Assembly (NCBI RefSeq): GCF_013114825.1
Contig: NZ_JAAVLX010000013.1
Coordinates: 98,034-162,033 of the forward strand
Reading direction: 5' to 3'
Source: Bradyrhizobium australiense
GTDB lineage: Bacteria > Pseudomonadota > Alphaproteobacteria > Rhizobiales > Xanthobacteraceae
Length of the DNA stretch: 64,000 nucleotides
Every line of letters starts with the position of its first letter. The first letter of the stretch is position 1. Shown piece after piece: positions 35,011-43,660 of this stretch. The notes under the pieces were generated by a model. It was not told the origin of the DNA and did no database searches. It worked only from the letters and a program-made list of their open reading frames with translations. A program made the translations under genes and the position numbers.

Positions 35011-36102
35011 ATGACCATGACTCGACGCAACTTGTTAGCAGGCGCCGGTGCTGCCGCCGCCACGACGCTGCTCGCGCGCACCGCCGGCGCGCAATCGTTC
35101 CCGTTCACGCCGAACCAGCGCTACCCCGATCCAGCCGTGCAAATTCTCGATCCAAGCTTTGCAAAATACCGGATCTATTCCTCGACCGTCGAACAGGTCG
35201 CGACCGGAATGCGCTGGGCCGAAGGGCCGGCGTATTTTCCGGAGGGCGGCTATCTGCTGTTCTCCGATATCCCCAACAACCGCATCATGAAGTTCGACGA
35301 GAAGACCAACCAGACCTCGGTCTTCCGTGCCAACGCCAATTACGCCAATGGCAACGCGCGCGACCGTCAGGGCCGCCTCGTCACCTGCGAGCACTCGGTC
35401 ACCCGCCGCATCACCCGGACCGAGAAGGACGGCAAGATCACGGTGCTGGCTGACAGGTTCGAGGGCAAGCGGCTGAACGCGCCGAACGACATTGTGGTCA
35501 AGTCCGATGACACCATCTGGTTCACCGATCCTTTGTTCGGCATCAACGGCGAGTGGGAAGGCAAGAAGGAAAAGCCCGAGCAGGCCACCACCAACGTCTA
35601 TCGCCTGACCAAGGACGGCAAGCTCACCGCCGTCATATCAGACATCCTCAATCCCAATGGCCTCGCCTTCTCACCGGACGAGAAAAAACTCTATGTCGTG
35701 GAATGGAAGGGCACGCCAAACCGCAGCATCTGGAGCTTTGACGTCAACGACGACGGCACGGTCGGCGGCAAGACCAAGCTGATCGACGCTGCGGATCAAG
35801 GCGCGATCGACGGTTTCCGCGTCGACCGCGACGGCAATCTGTGGTGCGGCTGGGGCTCCAACGGCGCGCTGCAATCCGAACCGACGGATGTCGGTGGCCG
35901 CAGGGTTTACCAGCTCAAGGGCAAGCCAGAGGATCTCGACGGCGTGATGGTATTCAGCCCGGCCGGCAAGCCGCTCGCCCACATCCGCCTGCCGGAGCGC
36001 TGCGCTAACCTCACCTTCGGCGGCCCGAAGAACAACCGCCTCTACATGACGAGCTGCCACTCGGTGTACGCGCTGTATGTGGAGTCGCATGGGGCGGTTT
36101 GA
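35011..36102 (+). CDS. SMP-30/gluconolactonase family protein, Tat-exported
   Basis: A 363-residue six-bladed beta-propeller of the SMP-30/LRE family. It starts MTMTRRNLLAGAGAAAATTLLA, a twin-arginine signal, so it should act in the periplasm. Metal-binding segments include RWAEGPAYFPEGGYLLFSD near residue 70, LNAPNDIVV (Asn/Asp) and NPNGLAFSPDEKKLYVVEW. These enzymes open sugar-acid lactones. A gggagg site precedes ATG 35011. It fits upstream of the dehydratase in a lactone-to-aldonate route. A repeat in the 160-bp gap separates it from the dehydratase gene. Confidence 0.88.
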   Translation: MTMTRRNLLAGAGAAAATTLLARTAGAQSFPFTPNQRYPDPAVQILDPSFAKYRIYSSTVEQVATGMRWAEGPAYFPEGGYLLFSDIPNNRIMKFDEKTNQTSVFRANANYANGNARDRQGRLVTCEHSVTRRITRTEKDGKITVLADRFEGKRLNAPNDIVVKSDDTIWFTDPLFGINGEWEGKKEKPEQATTNVYRLTKDGKLTAVISDILNPNGLAFSPDEKKLYVVEWKGTPNRSIWSFDVNDDGTVGGKTKLIDAADQGAIDGFRVDRDGNLWCGWGSNGALQSEPTDVGGRRVYQLKGKPEDLDGVMVFSPAGKPLAHIRLPERCANLTFGGPKNNRLYMTSCHSVYALYVESHGAV

Positions 36103-36110
36103 TTGATCCT

Positions 36111-36193
36111 GTCATTCCGGGATGGTCCGAAGAATCAGACCCGGAATCTCGAGATTCCGGATTCGCTCGCTGACGCGAGCGCTCCGGAATGAC
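36111..36193. repeat. Intergenic palindromic repeat (gtcattccggg type)
   Basis: The outer arms gtcattccgg and ccggaatgac are inverted; the centre contains cccggaatctcgagattccgg and a gctcgctgacgcgagc hairpin. It is related to the element at 34882-34949. Confidence 0.7.
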
Positions 36194-36214
36194 GACCAAG
36201 AAAGCGAGAATATC

Positions 36215-36934
36215 ATGACAAAACTAAGCAACGCCACCCGCAACAAACTCAAAGCCGTCTCCACGGCCACCGTCGCAACCGCGCTGTTCAAGCGCGGCTT
36301 CCGCATCCAGATGATCCAGGACGTGCACCCTTTAGGCCCCGATCAGCCGGTGCTGGTCGGCGAGGCCTTCACGCTGCGCTACATGCCGGCGCGCGAGGAC
36401 CTCAACAAGATCGACGTGTTCCGCGATCGCAGCCACCCGCAGCGAAAGGCGATCGAGGATTGCCCTGTTGGCGCCGTGCTGGTGATGGACAGCCGCAAGG
36501 ATGCCCGCGCCGCGTCTGCCGGCGCCATCCTGGTGACACGGCTGATGCAGCGCGGCTGCGCCGGCGTCATCACCGACGGCGGCTTTCGCGACTCGGCTGA
36601 AATTGCAAAACTCGGCTTTCCCGCCTATCACCACCGCCCGAGCGCGCCGACCAACCTGACGCTGCATCAGGCGATCGAGATCAATGTCCCGATCGGTTGC
36701 GGCGACGCGCCGGTGTTTCCCGGCGACGTTATCCTTGGCGATACCGACGGCGTCATCGTGATCCCCGCGCATCTGGCCGACGAGATCGCGGACGAAGCGG
36801 TCGAGATGACCGCGTTCGAGGACTTCGTCACTGAGCAGGTCGGCAAGGGCCGCGGCATCTTCGGCCTCTATCCGGCGACCGATCCGCAGACGCTGACCGA
36901 TTTCGCCGAATGGCGAAAGAAGCACGGGCGATGA
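36215..36934 (+). CDS. RraA/HMG-aldolase family protein
   Basis: A 239-residue RraA-fold protein. Key segments are STATVATALFKRGFR, the substrate/metal loop GAILVTRLMQRGCAGVITDGGFRDSAEI (in parts, near 105-130; R and D metal ligands in GGFRD) and GDVILGDTDGVIVIP. The family includes 4-hydroxy-4-methyl-2-oxoglutarate aldolases and other class II pyruvate aldolases. It is last in the operon and could cleave the 2-keto-3-deoxy acid made by the dehydratase, or serve as another lyase. ATG 36215. Confidence 0.85.
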   Translation: MTKLSNATRNKLKAVSTATVATALFKRGFRIQMIQDVHPLGPDQPVLVGEAFTLRYMPAREDLNKIDVFRDRSHPQRKAIEDCPVGAVLVMDSRKDARAASAGAILVTRLMQRGCAGVITDGGFRDSAEIAKLGFPAYHHRPSAPTNLTLHQAIEINVPIGCGDAPVFPGDVILGDTDGVIVIPAHLADEIADEAVEMTAFEDFVTEQVGKGRGIFGLYPATDPQTLTDFAEWRKKHGR

Positions 36935-36953
36935 TTCCTGCTCCACTCACCGC

Positions 36954-37083
36954 CGTCGTCCCGGGCACGCGAAGCGCGACCCGGGACCCATAACCACAGG
37001 GCTGCATTGTTGCGGAGATCGACGATCATCGAGCAATACGGATAGATTCCGCGGTATGGGTCCCTGCGTTCGCAGGGACGACG
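36954..37083. repeat. Long palindromic repeat, family P, copy A
   Basis: The arms cgtcgtcccgggcacgcg and cgcagggacgacg, with inner cgggacccata and tatgggtccc, form an imperfect 130-bp hairpin. Related copies are at 39308, 49973, 50381 and 51959. It lies between convergent genes. Confidence 0.8.
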
Positions 37084-37096
37084 GCGATGTCTTTGG

Positions 37097-39214
37097 TCAC
37101 ATCTCCGCCTGCTCCGCCAGTCCGACCGCCCATAGCGCAAACGCGTAGGCAATCGCGACCTCATCGAGTCGATTGAACCGACCCGACGCGCCGCCGTGTC
37201 CCGCGCCCATGTTGGTGCGCAACAGCACCGGGCCGCCGCCGGTCATGGTCGCCCGCAACCGCGCGATCCATTTTGCCGGCTCCCAATAGGTGACGCGCGG
37301 ATCTGTCAATCCGCCCATCGCCAGGATCGCCGGATAGTGCTTGGCCGCGACATTGTCGTAGGGCGAGTACGACAAAATGGTGCGAAAATTCCTTTCGCTC
37401 TCGATCGGATTGCCCCATTCCGGCCATTCCGGCGGCGTCAGCGGCAGCGTGTCGTCGAGCATGGTGTTTAGCACATCGACGAACGGCACTTCGGCGACGA
37501 TGCCGGCGAACAGCTCGCCGGCACGGTTAGCGACCGCGCCCATCAGCATGCCGCCAGCGCTGCCACCATGGCCGACGATGCGCTTGGCGCTGGTGTATTT
37601 CGCCTCGATCAATGCGCGGCCCGCGGCGGCGAAATCGTCGAACGAGTTCGTCTTCTTCTCGCGCTTGCCGTCGAGATACCAGCCCCAGCCCTTGTCCGCG
37701 CCGCCGCGGATGTGCGCGATCGCGTAGACAAAACCGCGGTCGACCAGCGACAGCCGGTTGGCTGAGAACGAAGCTGGCATTGCCATGCCGTAGGAGCCGT
37801 AGCCGTAGAGCAAGAGCGGCGCGCTGCCGTCGCGCGCCAGATCCTTGCGGTGCAAGATCGAGACCGGCACTAGCGCGCCGTCATGCGATGTCGCCATGAT
37901 CCGCGTGGTGACATAGTCGGCCGGGTCGTGCCCGGACGGAATCTCCTGCCGCTTGCGCAAGACGCGTGTTCGCTCGGCCATGTCGTAGTCATAGACTTCA
38001 GACGGCGTCGTCATCGACGAATAGGAAAACCGCAAATTGGTGGTCTCGAATTCGTAGCTGCCCATGGTGTCGAGCGAGTAGGCCGCTTCGTCAAAGGCAA
38101 TGGCGTGCTCTTCGCCGTTGCCGAGATCGCGAATGATGATCGCCGGCAGCGCATTGGCGCGCTCCAGCCGCACCATATGGCCGGCATAGAGCTCGACATC
38201 AAGCACATAGATCCCTTCGCGATGCGGGATCAAATCGCGCCAGTTGGCGCGCTCGGGCGAGGCGAGCGGCGCGGTGACGACCTTGAAATCGATCGCATCA
38301 TCCGCATTGGTGAGAATGAACAATTCATCGCCGCGGTCCGCGATCGAATACTGCACGCCTTCCTCGCGCGCCGCGACCAGGCGCGTCGGCGCGTCGGGAT
38401 TGGCAAGATCGATCAGCCGCTGTTCCGATGTCTCATGGTCGCCGCCGGCGATCACGCAAAACCGCCCGGAAGAGCTTTCATGCAGATGGGTGAACCAGCC
38501 GGAATCCGTTTCCTCATAGACCAGCGTGTCGTCCGACTGCTTCGTGCCGAGCCGATGCCGCCACACCTGCATCGGCCGGTGGTTGTCGTCGAGCTTCACG
38601 TAGAAAAAGCTCTCGCAATCCTTGCTCCAGACCACCCCGCCATCGGTCTCCTCGACAAGATCGTCGCGATCGGCCCCGGTGTCCCAGTCGCGCACGCGAA
38701 CGGAAAAGTATTCCGAGCCCTTGGTATCGGCGCTCCACGCGTGCAGCCTATGGTCAGGCGAATGCCGCGCGCCGCCGAACTTGAAATACTTATGGCTCGC
38801 CGCCAGCGCGTCGCCGTCGAGCACGATCTGCACGTCGCCGCCGTCGCGCGGCGTGCGGCCGAACATCTCGTGCTGCCCACCCTCGCGAAATTTTCGCAAA
38901 TAGGCGAACGGGCCGTCCGGCGCCGGCACGCTGGAATCGTCTTCCTTGATCCGCCCGCGCATTTCCGCGACCAGCTTCTTCTGCAACTGCGCGGTATGGC
39001 CGAGCAGGCTCTCGGTGTAATCGTTTTCCGCTTCCAGATATTTCCGGATATCCGGATCCAGGATCGAGGGATCGCGCAGGACTTCCTGCCATTTGGGGTC
39101 CTTGAGCCAGGCATACTCGTCGGTCACCGATATGCCGTGCGTGGTGAAGGTGTGCGGCCGGCGCGGCGCGACCGGCGGCGAGAGGGCAGGTTTCTTGGCT
39201 AAAGGCTGTGTCAC
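37097..39214 (-). CDS. S9A oligopeptidase (oligopeptidase B-like)
   Basis: A 705-residue prolyl-oligopeptidase-family serine peptidase. An N-terminal beta-propeller (about 80-415) is followed by the alpha/beta hydrolase domain. Catalytic residues are the serine in GHGGSAGGMLM, the aspartate in GGLTDPRV and the histidine in GAGHGGASGR. HIRGGADKGWGWYLDGK is typical of oligopeptidase B. It lacks a signal peptide, so it should act on short cytoplasmic peptides. Length and motif spacing are normal. Confidence 0.93.
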   Translation of the reverse strand: MTQPLAKKPALSPPVAPRRPHTFTTHGISVTDEYAWLKDPKWQEVLRDPSILDPDIRKYLEAENDYTESLLGHTAQLQKKLVAEMRGRIKEDDSSVPAPDGPFAYLRKFREGGQHEMFGRTPRDGGDVQIVLDGDALAASHKYFKFGGARHSPDHRLHAWSADTKGSEYFSVRVRDWDTGADRDDLVEETDGGVVWSKDCESFFYVKLDDNHRPMQVWRHRLGTKQSDDTLVYEETDSGWFTHLHESSSGRFCVIAGGDHETSEQRLIDLANPDAPTRLVAAREEGVQYSIADRGDELFILTNADDAIDFKVVTAPLASPERANWRDLIPHREGIYVLDVELYAGHMVRLERANALPAIIIRDLGNGEEHAIAFDEAAYSLDTMGSYEFETTNLRFSYSSMTTPSEVYDYDMAERTRVLRKRQEIPSGHDPADYVTTRIMATSHDGALVPVSILHRKDLARDGSAPLLLYGYGSYGMAMPASFSANRLSLVDRGFVYAIAHIRGGADKGWGWYLDGKREKKTNSFDDFAAAGRALIEAKYTSAKRIVGHGGSAGGMLMGAVANRAGELFAGIVAEVPFVDVLNTMLDDTLPLTPPEWPEWGNPIESERNFRTILSYSPYDNVAAKHYPAILAMGGLTDPRVTYWEPAKWIARLRATMTGGGPVLLRTNMGAGHGGASGRFNRLDEVAIAYAFALWAVGLAEQAEM

Positions 39215-39307
39215 TCAATCCTCGTATGGCTCAATGATTGAGCCTTATATCGGGGTGAACGGCCGGATTACCAGATGCGCCGATTCGTAGGGTGGGCACC
39301 CCACCGA

Positions 39308-39437
39308 CGTCGTCCCGGCCAAGCGCAGCGCGAGCCGGGACCCATACGCCGCGGCCCGCGGAAGTGGCACAAGGGGAGACGGCTTCTCTCACATCTGCCA
39401 ATGGTGGTTATGGGTCCCTGCGTTCGCAGGGACGACG
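39308..39437. repeat. Long palindromic repeat, family P, copy B
   Basis: The arms cgtcgtcccggccaagcg and cgttcgcagggacgacg; inner ggacccatacgccgcggc and ggttatgggtcc. Its centre shares ggcacaaggggagacggc with copies C and E. Confidence 0.85.
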
Positions 39438-39448
39438 ATCCAGAATCG

Positions 39449-41170
39449 TCAGCTATTCCTCAATCTCGCCCCGGCGCCGCCGCCGAACATCGGGATCCGG
39501 TTCACCGCGAGCACTACCGCAAAGGTGATCACCAGCATGGCGATCCCGAGCACGGAAATCGCGGCGAGGTCGCCGCTTTCGTTGAGGTCATAGATCAAGA
39601 CCGACAGCACCTTGGTCTGCGAGGTGAACAGCACGATCGCCGCGGATAACTCCCGCATCACGCCGATGAAGATGAAGCACCATGTCGCGATCACGCCGGT
39701 GCGCAACAAGGGCGCCGTGATCTGGCGCAGCGATTGCAGCCGGGTCGCGCCGAGGATGCGGCTGGCGTCCTCCAGTTCGGGGTGAATGGTCGCAAACGCC
39801 GCCTGCAGTTGCTGGTAGGCAGAGGGCAGATTGATGGTGAGGAATGCCAGCAGCAGGATCCACAGCGTGCCGTAGAGCACGAAGGGCGGCCGAGTGTAGC
39901 TCAGGAATAATCCGACGCCGAGCACGATGCCGGGCACCGCGACCGGGGCGGTGGCGAGAAAGCCGAGCAGGCGATGGCTTGCGATGACACGGCGCGTCGT
40001 GACATAGGCGACCACGAGCGCCAAAATCGTGCCGATGGTCGCCGTCGATGCGCCGAGGATCACCGTGTTCTTCAGCGCGAGCTGGGTCGACGACAATTCA
40101 GTGAACACGAACACGATGTTGTGCAGCGTCGCCGTCGATGGCGTCACTAACGTGGTCGCGTTCGGCGAGAACGCCGCGTTCAGCAGCGCGAAATAGGGCA
40201 GGAACACCGGATTGAGCAGCACGAACAGGCAGAACGCCAGCGCTGCCCAACGCCAACCCTTCATCTCGACCGGACGCGGTGCGCCATATTTGCCGCCGAC
40301 CACGGAAAAGCCGCGGCGGCCGAGCAGGAATTTCTGGCCCTGCAGCAGCAGGATCGTCAGCAGCAGTAACGGCACGGCGGCGGCTGCGGCGAGTTCGAGC
40401 TTTGGCGGATACTGGAACAGGCTCCAGATCTTCGTCGTCATGGTGTGGAAACCGGCCGGTAGCGCCAGGATCGCGGGCGATCCGAACAACGTCATCGCCT
40501 GCAGGAACGCGATCAGCGCGCCGGCCACTAACGCGGGCAGTGCGAGCGGAATCGTGACGCGCCGCGCCGTGGTCCAGGCCTTGCCGCCAAGAATGGCGGA
40601 GGCGTCTTCCAGTTCGCCCGGCATGTTGTCGAGCGCGTTGGCGACCAGCACGAAGACGAATGGAAACGTGTAGCAGGAGATCACGAAGATCAGCCCGGTC
40701 AGCGAATAGATGTCGAACAAGGGATCTTCAGCTCCGGTGAGGTAACGATAGAGCTGATTCAGCATGCCGCTGTTCGGCGCCGCCAGCAACTCCCAGGCGA
40801 CCGCGCCCAAAAACGGCGGCGTCACGAAGGAAGCCGTCACCAGCGCGCGGATGATCTGCCGCCCCGGCATGTCGGTGCGCGACACCAGCCAGCCGATCGG
40901 AGCGGCGACGATGCAGCAGATCACCGCCGAGGTGGTAGCGATGATTGCCGTCGTCAGCAGTGGATCGAGGAAAGAGGGGTCGGTGAACAGCGTGACGAAA
41001 TTCTGCAGCGTCGGATGTCGCGCCTTGTCGGTGAACGCGTAGACCATCAGCCAGGACAGCGGCAGTACGATCAGCACGATCATGAAGGCGGCGAACAGCC
41101 ACAGCACAGGACGCGTGAGGTCGATGCGGGATTTTGGGGCGTCGGTGGTGGTGATGGTCATTTGATCCAC
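39449..41170 (-). CDS. ABC transporter permease, fused two-domain type (iron/thiamine/2-AEP class)
   Basis: A 573-residue permease with about 12 membrane segments forming two BPD_transp_1 halves. Each has an EAA-like loop: ELEDASAILGGKAWTTARRVTIPLALP near residue 195 and ELEDASRILGATRLQSLRQITAPLL near 470. Fused permeases of this kind serve ferric iron, thiamine or 2-aminoethylphosphonate importers. The start could be GTG 41170, with gagag upstream, or ATG 41161. It works with the substrate-binding protein at 41288 and the ATPase at 42381. Confidence 0.9.
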   Translation of the reverse strand: MDQMTITTTDAPKSRIDLTRPVLWLFAAFMIVLIVLPLSWLMVYAFTDKARHPTLQNFVTLFTDPSFLDPLLTTAIIATTSAVICCIVAAPIGWLVSRTDMPGRQIIRALVTASFVTPPFLGAVAWELLAAPNSGMLNQLYRYLTGAEDPLFDIYSLTGLIFVISCYTFPFVFVLVANALDNMPGELEDASAILGGKAWTTARRVTIPLALPALVAGALIAFLQAMTLFGSPAILALPAGFHTMTTKIWSLFQYPPKLELAAAAAVPLLLLTILLLQGQKFLLGRRGFSVVGGKYGAPRPVEMKGWRWAALAFCLFVLLNPVFLPYFALLNAAFSPNATTLVTPSTATLHNIVFVFTELSSTQLALKNTVILGASTATIGTILALVVAYVTTRRVIASHRLLGFLATAPVAVPGIVLGVGLFLSYTRPPFVLYGTLWILLLAFLTINLPSAYQQLQAAFATIHPELEDASRILGATRLQSLRQITAPLLRTGVIATWCFIFIGVMRELSAAIVLFTSQTKVLSVLIYDLNESGDLAAISVLGIAMLVITFAVVLAVNRIPMFGGGAGARLRNS

Positions 41171-41183
41171 GAGTCAGCTCTCT

Positions 41184-41286
41184 CCCTCATCCCTGAGGAG
41201 CCGCGCAGCGGCGTCTCGAAGGATGAATGGCACCAGCGGGGTTTCATGGTTCGAGACGGCGCTAAAGCGCCTCCCCACCATGAGGG
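41184..41286. repeat. Palindromic repeat, family R, copy 1
   Basis: The arms ccctcatccctgaggagc and ctccccaccatgaggg, with inner ggcgtctcgaaggatga and tcatggttcgagacggcgc. It fills the gap between the substrate-binding-protein and permease genes of one operon. A second copy is at 45876. Confidence 0.75.
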
Positions 41287-41287
41287 T

Positions 41288-42355
41288 CTAAACCCTGAAC
41301 AGCCGCGCATAGCGCGTCTTAATCTCCTCCGTCATCTTCTCGACGCCCTCGGCATCTTCCTTCATCAGCTTGATGTCGGAGATCTTCCGCCGCCCGGGCT
41401 TCGACTGCACCTGCGCGTGCACGGAATACTGCGCGGTGAAGTCGCTGAAGAATTGCTGGGTCTCGCGCGTATGCAGCCAGGCCTGAAACAACTTCGCGGC
41501 GTTCGGATGCTGCGCGGTCTTGAAGATGCCGGTCGGCCCGGAAATCGTCGGCGTGCCCTCGGTCGGGTAGACCGGCTCGACCGGCTGGCCGGCTTCCTTC
41601 AACAGCACGATGCCGTATTCGTTGCCGTCGGCCATCACGGCGCGCTCGCCGAGCGAGAGTTTCTTCGGCGGATCGGTCGACGATTGCACCTGCATCACGC
41701 GCTGTTTGGCGAGCTTTTCCATGTATTCCCAGCCGAGCTCGCGCACGAGCTGAAACGTCGCGGTCATGATGGTGCCGCTATAGGCGGGGTGGCCCTTGAC
41801 CATCTTGCCCGCCCATTTTTGGTCGAGCAGGTCGGCAAAGCTCTTCGGCGCGTCTTCCGGTTTGACGAGATTGGTGTTGTAGGCGATCGACGACAGCCAC
41901 AGGCGGGACGTCGCGAACATGCCGTCAGGATCGCGGTAGCTATCCGGAAAATGCTTTGCGACATCCTCGGGCACGAACGGCATCAGCCAGCCGTTCTTCT
42001 TCCAACTGATGAAATGCGAGGCGTCGGATGAGTTGACGATATCGGCAGCGCGAATGTTGCTCGCAAACTCCTGGTCGATGCGCTGAAACAGCCGCTCCGA
42101 ACCGGAGCGCTCGATCTGGATGCTGACGCCCGGAAAGGCCGCCTCGAAGGCCTTGCCGAGCTTTTCGCCGACCGGCAGGTCCATCGAGGAATAGAAGATC
42201 AGCTTGCCTTCCTTCTTCGCCGCCTCCACCAGCGCTGATGTGATCGCGACAGGTTCTGGCGCCTGGGCGCGAACAGGGGAGGCGAATACGGTGCCGACCG
42301 CCAGCGCCGCCGAGCCTTGCAGGATGTCGCGTCTTGAAAGCTTTCGTCCCTTCAT
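41288..42355 (-). CDS. ABC transporter substrate-binding protein (Fe3+/2-AEP class)
   Basis: A 355-residue periplasmic protein with a Tat-like signal (LSRRDILQGSAALAVGTVFA). The mature part has EGKLIFYSSMDLPVGEKLGKAFEAAFPGV (opening strand), RIDQEFASNIRAADIV, TRLW-like and NTNLVKPEDAPKSFADLLDQKWAGKM, characteristic of the extracellular solute-binding type 1/AfuA group. Iron-binding tyrosine pairs typical of FbpA are not evident, so an organic ligand is likely. It precedes the permease and follows the ATPase on the minus strand. Confidence 0.88.
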   Translation of the reverse strand: MKGRKLSRRDILQGSAALAVGTVFASPVRAQAPEPVAITSALVEAAKKEGKLIFYSSMDLPVGEKLGKAFEAAFPGVSIQIERSGSERLFQRIDQEFASNIRAADIVNSSDASHFISWKKNGWLMPFVPEDVAKHFPDSYRDPDGMFATSRLWLSSIAYNTNLVKPEDAPKSFADLLDQKWAGKMVKGHPAYSGTIMTATFQLVRELGWEYMEKLAKQRVMQVQSSTDPPKKLSLGERAVMADGNEYGIVLLKEAGQPVEPVYPTEGTPTISGPTGIFKTAQHPNAAKLFQAWLHTRETQQFFSDFTAQYSVHAQVQSKPGRRKISDIKLMKEDAEGVEKMTEEIKTRYARLFRV

Positions 42356-42380
42356 CGCGTCCTCCTGTTCTTGCTTTTGT

Positions 42381-43457
42381 TTACCGGCTCAGCGCCCGGC
42401 AGCGCTCGGGCGGCAGCGTCAGCCAGATCTCGCTGCCCTTTTGCACGTTGGTTTCGGTCGGTGTGGTGGCGCGCAAACTGGTGCCGTCGGCGACCTCGAC
42501 CATGTAGTCGCGTGCGGCGCCGAGATAGACCTGCCGCGTGACGACCGCCTTGATCGCGTTCTCTGGTGAAGCCGGCGCCTGCGTCGAAAGCCCGATATCG
42601 TGCTGGCGGATGGCGACCACGGCGTCCTGGCCTGCCGTGAGCGGTGCGCCGACCACCTTCAATGTCGCGCCCGCAAAGGCAACATGGTTGCCGTCGCGCG
42701 CGGTGCCCTTGATGACATTGCTGGCGCCGATAAAACGCGCGACGAATTCGGACTCGGGCCGTGCGTAAATGTCCTCGGGCGTGCCGAGCTGGTCGATCTT
42801 GCCGCCGTTCATGACAGCGATCAGGTCGGCCGTGGTCATGGCCTCCGACTGATCATGGGTGACATAGACGGTGGTGTAGCGATATTCGTCATGCAGCCGG
42901 CGGATTTCGAACCGCATCTCCTCGCGCAAATTCGCATCGAGATTGGAGAGCGGTTCGTCGAGCAATAGCGTTTCGGGTTCGACGATCAGCGCGCGCGCCA
43001 GCGCCACGCGCTGTTGCTGGCCGCCGGAGAGCTCGCCGGGATAGCGCTGCGCCAGCGCCTCGAGTTTTGTCGTGGCAAGGATCGCCGCCAGCTTCTTCGC
43101 AATGGTGTCGCGGTCGAGCTTGCGCAGGCGCAGGCCGTAGACGATGTTTTCCGTCACCGTCATGTGCGGCCACAGCGCGTAGCTCTGAAATATCATCGAC
43201 ATGTTGCGCTGCTCGGGCGGCAGCGTGCGCGCGCGTGACGACACCAGCCGGTCTCCGACATGAATCTCGCCGTCGGACGGTTCCAGAAAACCGGCGATCA
43301 GCCGCAGCGTCGTGGTCTTGCCGCAGCCGGACGGGCCGAGCAGGCAGACCAGTTGTCCATGATTGATTTTCAGGGAGACCTTATCGACCACTGCAAGCGA
43401 GCCAAATCGCTTGGTCAGGCCGCGCAAATCAACCGACGCCAATCGTCTCACTCCCAC
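42381..43457 (-). CDS. ABC transporter ATP-binding protein (PotA/FbpC class)
   Basis: A 358-residue ATPase: Walker A GPSGCGKTT, Q-loop FQSYALWPHMTV, signature LSGGQQQRVALARAL, Walker B LLLDEPLSNLDA, H-loop VTHDQSEA. A C-terminal TOBE-type regulatory domain occupies about 245-355. It is the first gene of the ATPase/binding-protein/permease operon. The PotA/FbpC class serves iron, spermidine, thiamine or phosphonate uptake. Confidence 0.93.
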   Translation of the reverse strand: MGVRRLASVDLRGLTKRFGSLAVVDKVSLKINHGQLVCLLGPSGCGKTTTLRLIAGFLEPSDGEIHVGDRLVSSRARTLPPEQRNMSMIFQSYALWPHMTVTENIVYGLRLRKLDRDTIAKKLAAILATTKLEALAQRYPGELSGGQQQRVALARALIVEPETLLLDEPLSNLDANLREEMRFEIRRLHDEYRYTTVYVTHDQSEAMTTADLIAVMNGGKIDQLGTPEDIYARPESEFVARFIGASNVIKGTARDGNHVAFAGATLKVVGAPLTAGQDAVVAIRQHDIGLSTQAPASPENAIKAVVTRQVYLGAARDYMVEVADGTSLRATTPTETNVQKGSEIWLTLPPERCRALSR

Positions 43458-43487
43458 TCATGGTTCTTGCACGGATCAGCGCCCGGC

Positions 43488-43504
43488 TTGGTATGCCAGT
43501 ATAC
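43488..43504. promoter_or_regulatory. Possible operator upstream of the ABC operon
   Basis: TTGGTATGCCAGTATAC contains overlapping imperfect palindromes (TTGGTATGCCAG and GTAT-N6-ATAC), similar in style to GntR operators. It lies 31 bp upstream of the ATPase start. No cognate regulator is adjacent. Confidence 0.25.
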
Positions 43505-43660
43505 GCACTAATGCGGGTTCGAAAAGAGTAGGAGGGGTGGAGCGAACCGATACCCATCATTTAGATGCAGCCAAAGAGGCTGCGCGGACACGGCCTCTCT
43601 CACCATGTGAAATATCGTGACGCCTCCCGCGTGCGCAGGGACGACACCAGAGCCTCGTTC

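Noticed and set aside
37883..39202. 439-codon plus-strand frame
   Set aside because: Antisense to the S9 peptidase gene; composition typical of a shadow frame.
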